Part shown: one piece after another, positions 49,200-57,327 of the stretch | Position numbering within the stretch: the first letter of the stretch is position 1 | How the letters are laid out: every line of letters starts with the position of its first letter | Assembly: GCA_017438975.1 (NCBI GenBank) | Contig: JAFRUH010000002.1 | Location: forward strand, 1-64,000 | DNA from: Bacteroidales bacterium | GTDB taxonomy: Bacteria; Bacteroidota; Bacteroidia; Bacteroidales; UBA932 | Direction: 5' to 3' | DNA: 64,000 nucleotides | Position numbers and translations under genes: made by a program | Notes under the pieces: model-generated | Told to the model about the DNA's origin: nothing | What the model saw: only the letters and a program-made list of their open reading frames with translations | The model's database searches: none

Positions 49200-51623
49200 A
49201 TGACCATTCAACTTTCTTTGCATTATCGTACTTCCTGGGGCGAGGAGATCAAGATCCGCATCGGGAAGAAGACTTATGATATGGAATATCTGGCCGGAGA
49301 CGTCTGGCAGAAAACGCTCTCCGGCAGGGAACTCCGCCGGGGAAGCGAATACACCTATCTTCTCGTCCGGGGCGGGCGGATCCTCCGCCGCGAGTGGAGA
49401 AGCCACCTGTTCACGGCTCCGGAGAAGGCCGTAACCCTGGCCGTCCGGGACTGCTGGTTCGACAGGCCGGCCGATTCCGCCTTCTGGTCCTCCGCCTTCA
49501 GCGAGGTCATCTTCCGCCGGGAAGACGGCCGTTCCTTCCGGAGCGGCAAGGCCGCGGCCCTGACGGGGAACGTTTCCTTTACCGTCCGCGCCGCCTCCGT
49601 CCGGAGCGGAGAGCGGGTCGCTCTCTTCTCGAGCCTGGACGGATGGGCCTCCCCCGTCATCCTCGACGACAGCCGTTTCCCGTACTGGGCCGGATCGATC
49701 GAAGCCGGCCGGCCGTTCGAGTATAAATTCGCCCTCGTCGACGCAGCCGGAAAGACCGTTGCCTGGGAAAATGGCGGAAACCGATTCTTCGGGGAAACGC
49801 CCGCGAAGGGGGTCCATGTCGCCGTCAACGACATCGCCGCCTCTTTCCCGGTCCGTCCCTGGCGGGGCGCCGGAGTCGCCGTCCCCGTCTTCTCGCTGAA
49901 AACGGAAGAGAGTTTCGGCGTCGGTGAATTCAACGACCTCAAGAAACTCGTCGACTGGGCCGTCCGGACCGGGCAGAACATCATCCAGCTTCTCCCGATC
50001 AATGACACGACCATGACCCGGAAATGGCAGGATTCCTATCCCTACAACGCCGTCAGCTCCTTCGCCCTGCACCCGCAGTTCCTGCATCTGCCGGACGCCG
50101 GAGTCAGGAACGACAAGGCCTACAGGGCCCTCCGGGACGAACTGAACGCCCTTCCGAAGATCGATTACGAAAGGGTCAACGACGAGAAGGACCGTCTCCT
50201 CCGGAAAGCATTCGCGACCCGCGGCAAGAAAGATCTCGGCAGCGTCTCCTATACGTCTTTTTTCAAGGAAAACGAAACCTGGCTCCTCCCATACGCCGCT
50301 TTCTGCGTCCTCAGGGACAGCTTCGGAACGGCTGATTTCCAGACCTGGGGTTCCTTCGCCAGCTATTCTCCCGCTGCCGTCGGCGCCTTCGCCGAAGAGC
50401 ACCGGGAGGAGATTGACTTCTACTTCTGGGAACAATTCCTTCTCGACTCCCAGCTCAAGGATGCGGTGCGTTATGCCCACCTCCACGGCGTCGCCCTGAA
50501 GGGCGATCTCCCGATCGGGGTCAGCCGGACGAGCGCGGACGCATGGGCCTCGCCGGAACTCTTCAACATGGACTCCCAGGCAGGAGCCCCGCCGGATGCT
50601 TTCTCCGCCGACGGCCAGAACTGGGGCTTCCCGACCTACAACTGGGACGCCATGCGCGCAGACGGTTATGCCTGGTGGAAGGCGCGCCTCCGCAAGATGA
50701 ACGAATACTTCGACGCCTACCGCATCGACCATATCCTCGGATTCTTCCGGATCTGGGAAATCCCCATCCCCTACAAGAGCGGCCTGATGGGCCATTTCTC
50801 CCCGGCCCTCCCCTACGGAGCCGACGAACTCCGCGGCCAGGGATTCCAGATTCCCTGCCCGCAGGGCGCCTTTGAAGAGGATGTGCTTTTCATCGAGGAC
50901 CCGCACCGGAAAGGCTTCTGGCATCCCCGCATCTCCGCCCAGGATACGCCTGCCTATCAGGCTCTTGAGCCTTGGATGAAGGACCGGTTCAACGCTCTTT
51001 ACGACGACTTCTTCTACCGCCGGCACAACCAGTTCTGGAAGGAGAAGGCCTATGAGAAGCTCCCGGCGCTCCTCCGTTCCTGCAGCATGCTGTCCTGCGG
51101 CGAGGACCTCGGCATGATTCCGGCAACCGTGCCCGAGACGATGGACGATCTCGGAATCCTCAGCCTCGAAATCCAGCGGATGCCGAAGGATATCCATGTC
51201 GACTTCGCCGATCCCGCCCGCTACCCTTACAACTGCGTCTGCGCAACGGGAACCCACGATACGTCTCCACTGCGCGCCTGGTGGGAAGAAGACCGGGAAC
51301 TGACGGAGAAGTTCTACCGCGGAATGCTCGGCGGTGAAGGGGACGCCCCTTACTTCTGCGAGCCTTGGATCGTGGAAAAGATTATCCGCCAGCACCTTGC
51401 CTCACCGGCCATGCTCTGCATCCTGCCGCTGCAGGACTGGCTAGCCCTTGACGGAGACGTACGCTACAGCGGAGATCCCGCCGACGAACGGATCAATATC
51501 CCGGCGAATCCGCGCCACTACTGGCGCTACCGGATGCATCTGTCCCTGGAAAAACTCCTGCAGGCGGACGGCCTGAACGACCGGATCCTCGACCTGGTCC
51601 ACAAGAACGGACGCGGCCTCTGA
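49200..51623 (+). CDS. malQ: 4-alpha-glucanotransferase (amylomaltase, GH77) with N-terminal starch-binding modules
   Basis: This 807-residue enzyme moves glucan segments between maltooligosaccharides and releases glucose. It has no signal peptide, so it acts in the cytoplasm. Two N-terminal CBM20-like modules (about residues 1-75 and 120-205) precede the GH77 barrel. Catalytic residues are Asp510 (FDAYRIDHILG), Glu635 (LSCGEDLGM) and Asp687 (GTHDTSPLR). It is placed downstream of the regulator pair and opposite the starch operon, where it would process dextrins imported by the SLC45-type transporter. Confidence 0.95.
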   Translation: MTIQLSLHYRTSWGEEIKIRIGKKTYDMEYLAGDVWQKTLSGRELRRGSEYTYLLVRGGRILRREWRSHLFTAPEKAVTLAVRDCWFDRPADSAFWSSAFSEVIFRREDGRSFRSGKAAALTGNVSFTVRAASVRSGERVALFSSLDGWASPVILDDSRFPYWAGSIEAGRPFEYKFALVDAAGKTVAWENGGNRFFGETPAKGVHVAVNDIAASFPVRPWRGAGVAVPVFSLKTEESFGVGEFNDLKKLVDWAVRTGQNIIQLLPINDTTMTRKWQDSYPYNAVSSFALHPQFLHLPDAGVRNDKAYRALRDELNALPKIDYERVNDEKDRLLRKAFATRGKKDLGSVSYTSFFKENETWLLPYAAFCVLRDSFGTADFQTWGSFASYSPAAVGAFAEEHREEIDFYFWEQFLLDSQLKDAVRYAHLHGVALKGDLPIGVSRTSADAWASPELFNMDSQAGAPPDAFSADGQNWGFPTYNWDAMRADGYAWWKARLRKMNEYFDAYRIDHILGFFRIWEIPIPYKSGLMGHFSPALPYGADELRGQGFQIPCPQGAFEEDVLFIEDPHRKGFWHPRISAQDTPAYQALEPWMKDRFNALYDDFFYRRHNQFWKEKAYEKLPALLRSCSMLSCGEDLGMIPATVPETMDDLGILSLEIQRMPKDIHVDFADPARYPYNCVCATGTHDTSPLRAWWEEDRELTEKFYRGMLGGEGDAPYFCEPWIVEKIIRQHLASPAMLCILPLQDWLALDGDVRYSGDPADERINIPANPRHYWRYRMHLSLEKLLQADGLNDRILDLVHKNGRGL

Positions 51624-51627
51624 TTCT

Positions 51628-51658
51628 TTGCTGCAATTGATTTTTTTCGTAACTTTCG
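51628..51658 (+). promoter_or_regulatory. Putative promoter TTTG-N19-TAACTTTC for the SGNH genes
   Basis: TTTG (51628-51631) and TAACTTTC (51651-51658) are exactly 19 bases apart. The second element differs from TAnnTTTG only in its last base. It lies 25 bases before the ATG at 51684. Confidence 0.65.
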
Positions 51659-51683
51659 GGAAATAACCAAATCTGTTTCCGAA

Positions 51684-52763
51684 ATGAAAAAAATCCTGGC
51701 TGCGGCTCTCGCCGTCCTTCTGCCCTTCTGCGTGTCCCTCCGGGCCCAAACGGTCTATACGGAAGCCTCTTCACTGACCCTTACCGGAAAACTGTTCCCC
51801 GACACTCCGAATCCCTACCACCGTGTCGATACGGTCCGGTTCAAGGGTTTCACGACGGGCGAAAATCTCCAGGTCCGGGAGTCCTCCGGGCTTGCCGTCG
51901 CCTTCCGCACCAATTCGACCTTCATCCGGGTCAAGACGGAATACGGGACCATCCAGTACCCGATGAACACGAACGGCATCGCCGCCAAGGGATATGACCT
52001 CTATATCCGGAAAGACGGAAAATGGCTGTTTGCAGCCGCTGGGGCCAAGGGGAACGGCAATGAGGACCAGGAACTGGACCTGATCAAGAACCTCGACGGC
52101 CAGATGCACGAATGCCTGATGTACCTGCCCCTCTACAGCGAGGTCCGCTCCGTCAAGATCGGGACTTCCACGGGCTCCGTCATCGAGGCGATCCCGAATC
52201 CGTTCCGGCACCGGGTCGGTATCTTCGGATCGAGCTATACCCACGGCTCCAGCACCTCCCGGGGCGGCATGACCTATCCTGCCCAGTTCACCCGGAACAC
52301 GGGCATCCAGCTCCTCAGCCTCGGGTGCAGCGGCAACAGCAAGCTCCAGCCCTATTTCGCGGACGCCCTCAGCGCGGCGGACGTCGAGGCTTTCATCTTC
52401 GACTCTTTCTCCAATCCCAATCCGGACCAGATCCGGGAGCGCCTCTTCCCCTTCATCGAGAAGATCCAGGCGGCCCATCCGGGCAAGCCGCTGATCTTCC
52501 AGCGGACCATCTACCGGGAGAGCCGGAACTTCAATACCGGCTCCGACGCGTCTGAACGGGCGAAGATGGAAATGGCGGACAGCCTGATGAAAATCGCCTG
52601 CAAGAAATACAAGGATGTCTACTACATCTACCCGGACGCCACGTCCCCGGACCATCTCGCTTCGGTCGACGGAACCCATCCGACGAATTACGGCTACACC
52701 CTCTGGGCGAAGTCCATCGAAAAGAAAGTACTCAGAATCCTCAAAAAATACGGAATCAAATAA
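51684..52763 (+). CDS. Secreted SGNH/GDSL esterase with N-terminal GxDLY domain, first copy
   Basis: This 359-residue protein has a Sec signal peptide (cleavage near LRAQ). An N-terminal beta domain contains the GYDLY motif (residues 103-107) that names the GxDLY domain. The SGNH hydrolase part has the nucleophile region GSSYTHG (Ser184 probable), the oxyanion residues in GCSGNSKL, and the Asp329-x-x-His332 pair in VDGTHP. Members remove acyl groups from sugars or related substrates in the periplasm. The exact substrate is unknown. A close paralogue follows after 9 bases. Confidence 0.88.
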   Translation: MKKILAAALAVLLPFCVSLRAQTVYTEASSLTLTGKLFPDTPNPYHRVDTVRFKGFTTGENLQVRESSGLAVAFRTNSTFIRVKTEYGTIQYPMNTNGIAAKGYDLYIRKDGKWLFAAAGAKGNGNEDQELDLIKNLDGQMHECLMYLPLYSEVRSVKIGTSTGSVIEAIPNPFRHRVGIFGSSYTHGSSTSRGGMTYPAQFTRNTGIQLLSLGCSGNSKLQPYFADALSAADVEAFIFDSFSNPNPDQIRERLFPFIEKIQAAHPGKPLIFQRTIYRESRNFNTGSDASERAKMEMADSLMKIACKKYKDVYYIYPDATSPDHLASVDGTHPTNYGYTLWAKSIEKKVLRILKKYGIK

Positions 52764-52772
52764 CTTTGGCTT

Positions 52773-53918
52773 ATGAAACGGTTTATCGCCATCTTCCTCC
52801 TCACGGCGGCCTGCACCCTTGCCGCCGCCCAGATCAAGTCCACCTCCGGCTATACGGCCAAGGACGCCAGGATCAATTACACGGAAGCCTCCTCCCTGAC
52901 CCTTGTCGGCAAGCTCTTCCCCGACACGCCGAACCCGTACCACCGGGTCGACACCGTCAAGTACAAGGGATGGACCGCGACGCAGAATTTCCAGGTCCGC
53001 TGCTCCAGCGGCATCATCGTCGCCTTCCGGACCAACTCCACCGTCCTATCGATCCTGACCGAATACGGCCAGCTCTATTACGGGGTGACGACCAACGTCC
53101 TCGCCCACAGGGGGTATGACCTCTATATCCGGGCGACCGAGAACAAGGGAAAGTTCACTCCGTCCTCCGACGGGAAATGGGTCTACGCCGCCTCCGCGGC
53201 CCCGGGCCACGAGAAGGAAGACCAGCCTGTTACGATCATCAAGGATATGGTCACAGGGATGAAGGAATGCCTCCTCTACCTCCCGCTCTACAGCGAAGAA
53301 AGGTCCATCAAGATCGGAGTCGAGGAAGGTGCTGTCCTCGAGCCGCTTGAGAACCCCTTCCGTTACCGGGTAGGCATCTACGGATCCAGCTACACCCACG
53401 GAGTCAGCTGCGGTCGCGCCGGCATGACCTATCCCGCCCAGTTCAGCCGCCGGACCGGCATCCAGCTCCTGAGCCTCGGAATGAGCGGCCAGTGCAAGAT
53501 GCAGCCCTGGAGCGCCGCGGCCCTCGCAGACGCGGACGTCGACGCATTCATTTTCGATACCTTCTCGAACCCCTCGATCGACGAGGTCAAGGAACGCCTC
53601 TTCCCCTTCATCGAGAAGATGCAGGCGACCCATCCCGGGAAGCCCCTCATCTTCCAGCATACGATCTACCGCGAAAGCCGGAACTTCAATATGGGCAGCG
53701 AGCGGGCCGAACAGGGCCGTATCGAAGTGGTCGACAGCCTGATGGCCATCGCCTGCAAGAAATATAAGGACGTCTACTTCATCAATACCAACGCCACCGA
53801 GCCGAACCACGAGACCTCCATCGACGGAACCCATCCGTCCGACTACGGCTACGGTGTCTGGGAAAAGTCGATCGAAAAGAAAGTGCTCAGAATCCTTAAA
53901 AAATACGGTATCAAATGA
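52773..53918 (+). CDS. Secreted SGNH/GDSL esterase with N-terminal GxDLY domain, second copy
   Basis: This 381-residue tandem paralogue of the preceding gene has the same order: Sec signal peptide, GYDLY motif (near residue 114), GSSYTHG with probable Ser206, GMSGQCKM in place of GCSGNSKL, and VDSLM- and DGTHPSDYGY-like C-terminal blocks. The Asn of the oxyanion block is replaced by Gln (GQ in place of GN). The catalytic optimum may therefore differ from copy 1. Both end in the same residues, EKKVLRILKKYGIK, showing recent duplication. The stop overlaps the following gene by 4 bases (ATGA). Confidence 0.87.
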   Translation: MKRFIAIFLLTAACTLAAAQIKSTSGYTAKDARINYTEASSLTLVGKLFPDTPNPYHRVDTVKYKGWTATQNFQVRCSSGIIVAFRTNSTVLSILTEYGQLYYGVTTNVLAHRGYDLYIRATENKGKFTPSSDGKWVYAASAAPGHEKEDQPVTIIKDMVTGMKECLLYLPLYSEERSIKIGVEEGAVLEPLENPFRYRVGIYGSSYTHGVSCGRAGMTYPAQFSRRTGIQLLSLGMSGQCKMQPWSAAALADADVDAFIFDTFSNPSIDEVKERLFPFIEKMQATHPGKPLIFQHTIYRESRNFNMGSERAEQGRIEVVDSLMAIACKKYKDVYFINTNATEPNHETSIDGTHPSDYGYGVWEKSIEKKVLRILKKYGIK

Positions 53919-54805
53919 TGAAACGCTTCCTTACCCTTATCGCGGCCGCCCTCCTGATCCTCGGCTGCTCCGTGAAACCGGCCGGACAGAGACTCGTCAT
54001 CATCGGCCTGGACGGCCTGGGCTCCGCCTATATGGACACCCTGAAAATCCCGGTCATCCGCGGCCTGATGGCCGAAGGCTCCTACACGCTCCACAAGCGC
54101 TCCGTCCTTCCGTCGGCGAGCGCCATCAACTGGGCCTCGATCTTCAACGGTCTCCCTACCGAAATCCACGGATTCACCCGCTGGAATACGCAGACTCCTG
54201 ATATCCCCGCTCCTTTCGTCCAGGAGAACGGCCTGCCCGTCACCCTGTTCACCCTCTGCCGCCGGGCCAACCCCGGTGCGAAGATCGGTGCGATTTACGA
54301 GTGGAACGGGGTCAAGTACACCCTCGACACCCTGGCCTTCAACGACCGTCTCTGTACGGTGGAAGACGTGATCGATCCCGCCTTTACGACGGAAAAGGTC
54401 GTGTCTTACCTGAAAGAGGAGAAGCCCGATGTCTTCTATGTCCATTATGACTGCCCCGACCACACCGGCCACAAGATTGGCTGGGGGACGCCCGAATATG
54501 CGGCGAAGGTCGAAGAAATGGACGGGTATGTCGGAGAGATCATCCAGGCCCTCAAGGACGCCGGAACCTATGACAATACCATCATCGTCGTCACCTCGGA
54601 TCACGGCGGGAAGGTCAAGAGCCACGGTAAAGCGACCGTCGAGGAGATGGAAGCTCCGTTCGTGGTTGCCGGTCCGGGAATCAAGAAGGGCTATGAGATC
54701 CAGGAGTTTATGATGCAGTACGACGTTGCTCCGACCCTTGCGAAGGTCCTCGGGATTCCGATTCCGGATTACTGGAGGGGACGCCCGATGCCGGTTTCCG
54801 AATAG
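53915..54805 (+). CDS. Type I phosphodiesterase/alkaline phosphatase-superfamily lipoprotein
   Basis: This 296-residue lipoprotein (Cys18) has an alkaline phosphatase fold. Metal ligands are visible in IGLDGLG, DCPDHTGHKIG and VTSDHGGKVKSHG, and the nucleophile region is ASAINWASIFNG. The class hydrolyses phosphodiester, phosphate or sulfate esters in the periplasm. The absence of a Cys/Ser-x-Pro-x-Arg motif argues against a sulfatase. Its start overlaps the second SGNH gene by 4 bases, so the three genes form one unit. The 3' end overlaps the convergent MATE gene by 37 bases. Confidence 0.88.
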   Translation: MMKRFLTLIAAALLILGCSVKPAGQRLVIIGLDGLGSAYMDTLKIPVIRGLMAEGSYTLHKRSVLPSASAINWASIFNGLPTEIHGFTRWNTQTPDIPAPFVQENGLPVTLFTLCRRANPGAKIGAIYEWNGVKYTLDTLAFNDRLCTVEDVIDPAFTTEKVVSYLKEEKPDVFYVHYDCPDHTGHKIGWGTPEYAAKVEEMDGYVGEIIQALKDAGTYDNTIIVVTSDHGGKVKSHGKATVEEMEAPFVVAGPGIKKGYEIQEFMMQYDVAPTLAKVLGIPIPDYWRGRPMPVSE

Positions 54806-56193
54806 ATCCGGCCCGAAGCGGCGGTCAACCAGAGCGTGCGGACCAGCAGGTGCACGAAATAGGCCGCCATCAGATAATGAACCGGCAGGTTCCCGACGAG
54901 GGGGCCTGCCGTTTTCGACAGGAGGATCCAGGTCAGGAAGAAACCGGCGGCCGCGCCCAGCGTGCAGTTCCGCATGGGCCGGGTCCGGGTCGCTCCCGTG
55001 AAGATACCGTCCCATGTAAAGGCCGGACAGCCGATGAGGGGCATCAGCAGTAGCCAGGGCAGGAAGGGGCGGCAGACATCGACCACCGCCTCGTCCGAAG
55101 TCATCATCCGGACCATCGGGACACCGAGGATACCGTACAGGATCATGAACCCGCCGACGATGCTCATGCTCCATGCGAAGGTCGCCCGGATGGTTTTCCG
55201 GACCATCAGAGGGTCCTTCATGCCGATGTATTTCCCCGTGAGGGCCTCTCCCGCATAGGCGAAGCCGTCCGTAAAGTAGGAGAAGATCATCAGGAGTTTC
55301 ATCAGGATCGTGCTCGCGGAGAGGAGAGCGTCCCCGAAACGGGCGGACAGGATCGTGAACCCGATATAGATCGCGATCATGCCGGCCGACCGGATCATCA
55401 GGTCCGCATTCATGGAGAAAAAGCCCCTGGCGTCGATGCGGACCGCGTGCGCGGCGTCCCTGAGCCGGTATTCGTCGAAGACCATCGGGCGGTATTTGAC
55501 GAGGACGACCCCGGCCGAGAAAAGGAATCCGGTCCATTGGGCGATCACGGTTCCGAGGGCGACGCCGTCGAAGCCCATGCCGGCCCCGAACGCGAGCCAG
55601 ATGCTGAGGAAGATGTTGATTCCGTTGACGATGAGGTCCGAGACCATGGCGCTGACCGTGTCCTGCATTCCGATGAACCATCCCTTGAAAGCGAAGAGGC
55701 TGAGGGTGGCCGGAGCCGCCCAGATCCGGATTTCGAAGTATCGTTCGGCGAGGCTGCGGACTTCCGGGGAGCAGTCTACGACGAGGAAGGCGGCCTGGAC
55801 GAAGAGCCACTGGACCATGATGAGGAAGAATCCCGAAAAGAGAGAAATCCAGAGGGCCCGGCTGAATACGTCGGCGCAATCCTTGAGAGCCTTGTCACGG
55901 GCGATGACGTTTCCCGTTTCCCCGGCCTTCCGGTAACGACCGAAGGCCTGGGCGGCGAGTCCGCCGGTTCCGCTCCGGAGGAACTCGAAGTTCCAGTACA
56001 GGAGGTCGAAGAGCATGGAGCCGATGGAAATGCCTCCGATCAGGGCCGCGGTCGTGAGACCTTCGCGGACGGTCCCCGCGCCGAGGTGGCCGACGACGGC
56101 GATGTCGACCATTCCGACGAGCGGGACGGTGATGTTGGCAAGGATGCTGGGCAGGGCCAGCTTCAGTATGTCACGGTTCAGTCCTTTCATCAT
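54769..56193 (-). CDS. MATE-family efflux transporter
   Basis: This 474-residue inner-membrane exporter has 12 predicted helices and the MATE/NorM layout. The N-terminal LALPSILANITVPLVGMVDIAVVGHLG matches the classic start, and a second repeat begins near FFSMNADLMIRSAGMIAIYIGF. It resembles the DinF branch, exporting cationic drugs or metabolites with Na+ or H+. It follows rsgA, separated by the second palindromic element, which ends 12 bases before its ATG. The 3' end overlaps the neighbouring lipoprotein gene. Confidence 0.92.
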   Translation of the reverse strand: MMKGLNRDILKLALPSILANITVPLVGMVDIAVVGHLGAGTVREGLTTAALIGGISIGSMLFDLLYWNFEFLRSGTGGLAAQAFGRYRKAGETGNVIARDKALKDCADVFSRALWISLFSGFFLIMVQWLFVQAAFLVVDCSPEVRSLAERYFEIRIWAAPATLSLFAFKGWFIGMQDTVSAMVSDLIVNGINIFLSIWLAFGAGMGFDGVALGTVIAQWTGFLFSAGVVLVKYRPMVFDEYRLRDAAHAVRIDARGFFSMNADLMIRSAGMIAIYIGFTILSARFGDALLSASTILMKLLMIFSYFTDGFAYAGEALTGKYIGMKDPLMVRKTIRATFAWSMSIVGGFMILYGILGVPMVRMMTSDEAVVDVCRPFLPWLLLMPLIGCPAFTWDGIFTGATRTRPMRNCTLGAAAGFFLTWILLSKTAGPLVGNLPVHYLMAAYFVHLLVRTLWLTAASGRIYSETGIGRPLQ

Positions 56194-56205
56194 CTATTTC
56201 TCTTT

Positions 56206-56330
56206 TGGCGAAGGGGGAAGGGTGGGACCCCGGAAACCGATGCCACCCTCGGCACTATAAGAGGGAGGGGCCCTTTAGGGAGGGGCCGCGAAGCGGCGGT
56301 TTCCGGAGTCTCACCCTTCCCCCTTCGCCA
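56206..56330. repeat. Palindromic element, copy 2: conserved core with long complementary arms
   Basis: A 33-base left arm (56206-56238) pairs with a 33-base right arm (56298-56330) with only two mismatches. The 59-base core (56239-56297) differs from the core of copy 1 at two positions. The outer arms are unrelated to those of copy 1 apart from the inner GAAACC/GGTTTC ends and a general purine-rich character. It occupies the gap between rsgA and the MATE gene, ending 12 bases upstream of the MATE start. Relative to the local direction of transcription it is inverted compared with copy 1. Confidence 0.9.
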
Positions 56331-56345
56331 CACACCGGAAACAGT

Positions 56346-57287
56346 TTATCGGAACTTTTGATCTTCTTCGAGCATGCCGAGGTAGGAGTTGTAGCGCTCG
56401 GCGCTGATCCGTCCCTCCTCGACGGCCTCCTTGACCGCGCACCCGGGCTCGTGCGTATGGGTGCAGGGCGTGAACCGGCAGGACCTGGAAGCCTCGAGCA
56501 TCTCCGGGAAGTACTTGGAAATCTCTTCCTTGTCGAGATCGACGAGACCGAACCCCCGGATGCCAGGGCTGTCGATGACATAGCCGCCGGTAGCGAGCCG
56601 GTACATCTCATAGAGGGAGGTCGTATGCTTACCCTGGAGATGGGCGTCCGAAATCCGGCCGATTTTCGGATCGAGCGACGGGTCCAGCGCCTTGATGAGG
56701 GAGGACTTCCCGACGCCGGACTCCCCCGAGAAAAGGTTGATCCCGCCCTTGCAGGCCTCCCGGATCTCATCGATTCCCTTCCTTTCCGGGATGGATGTCT
56801 CGATGACCCGGTATCCGGCCCCCTCATAGATCGACTTGAAGGCTTCGATTTGCTCCCCGGCTTCATCCCGGTAGAGATCCACCTTGCTCAGCACGATCGT
56901 GACCGGAACTCCATAGACCTCGCAGGTCACGAGGATCCGGTCCAGGAACGGTAGTTTGATCTCCGGAAAATACAGGGAGACAATGATATAGGCCCGGTCG
57001 ACATTGGCCGCGATGATATGGGCCTGGCGGGAAAGGTTCGTGGAACGCCGGATGACGTAATTCGTCCGGGGAAGGATCTCCGTGATCAGGGCAGGCGCCT
57101 CGGAGGCCGCATCGTCGGACTCGAAGCGGACCCGGTCCCCGACCGCGATCGGGTTGGTAATCTCGCTGGCCTTGAGCCGGATCTTGCCCCGCAGCACGGC
57201 CGGGAAGAGATTCCATTCCGGCAGGGCGGAGAGCAGATAATGGCTCCCCGCATTTTTCACAACCGTTGCTTCTCCCTTGACAATCAT
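56346..57287 (-). CDS. rsgA: Ribosome small-subunit-dependent GTPase A
   Basis: This 313-residue circularly permuted GTPase checks 30S maturation. An N-terminal OB domain (about residues 1-70) is followed by the G4 motif VLSKVDLY, the P-loop GESGVGKSSLI and the G3 motif DSPGIRGFG. The C-terminal zinc knuckle is around SCRFTPCTHTHEPGCAV. A -7-like TAATTTTG ends only 4 bases before the ATG, so the message may be leaderless. It is divergent from the polyprenyl synthase gene. Confidence 0.96.
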   Translation of the reverse strand: MIVKGEATVVKNAGSHYLLSALPEWNLFPAVLRGKIRLKASEITNPIAVGDRVRFESDDAASEAPALITEILPRTNYVIRRSTNLSRQAHIIAANVDRAYIIVSLYFPEIKLPFLDRILVTCEVYGVPVTIVLSKVDLYRDEAGEQIEAFKSIYEGAGYRVIETSIPERKGIDEIREACKGGINLFSGESGVGKSSLIKALDPSLDPKIGRISDAHLQGKHTTSLYEMYRLATGGYVIDSPGIRGFGLVDLDKEEISKYFPEMLEASRSCRFTPCTHTHEPGCAVKEAVEEGRISAERYNSYLGMLEEDQKFR

Positions 57288-57291
57288 GCCA

Positions 57292-57299
57292 CAAAATTA
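57292..57299 (-). promoter_or_regulatory. Putative -7 box TAATTTTG for rsgA, very close to the start codon
   Basis: TAATTTTG on the minus strand is followed by only four bases before the rsgA ATG. If used, transcription would begin at or inside the first codons. Confidence 0.5.
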
Positions 57300-57300
57300 G

Positions 57301-57308
57301 TAAATTTG
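57301..57308 (+). promoter_or_regulatory. Putative -7 box TAAATTTG for the polyprenyl synthase operon
   Basis: TAAATTTG ends 19 bases before the ATG at 57328. It is next to the opposing rsgA box, making a tight divergent promoter pair. Confidence 0.78.
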
Positions 57309-57327
57309 CACTGTAAAAAGAAAAAAC

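Noticed and set aside
48777-51395. An 872-codon open frame antisense to malQ and the OPA transporter
   Set aside because: It spans two genuine genes on the other strand, has biased Glu/Gly/Pro composition and no family motif.
56189-56195. ATCATCT found near the left arm of both palindromic copies as a possible insertion target
   Set aside because: In copy 2 it includes the MATE start codon, the distance to the arm differs between copies, and no target-site duplication is seen on the right side.
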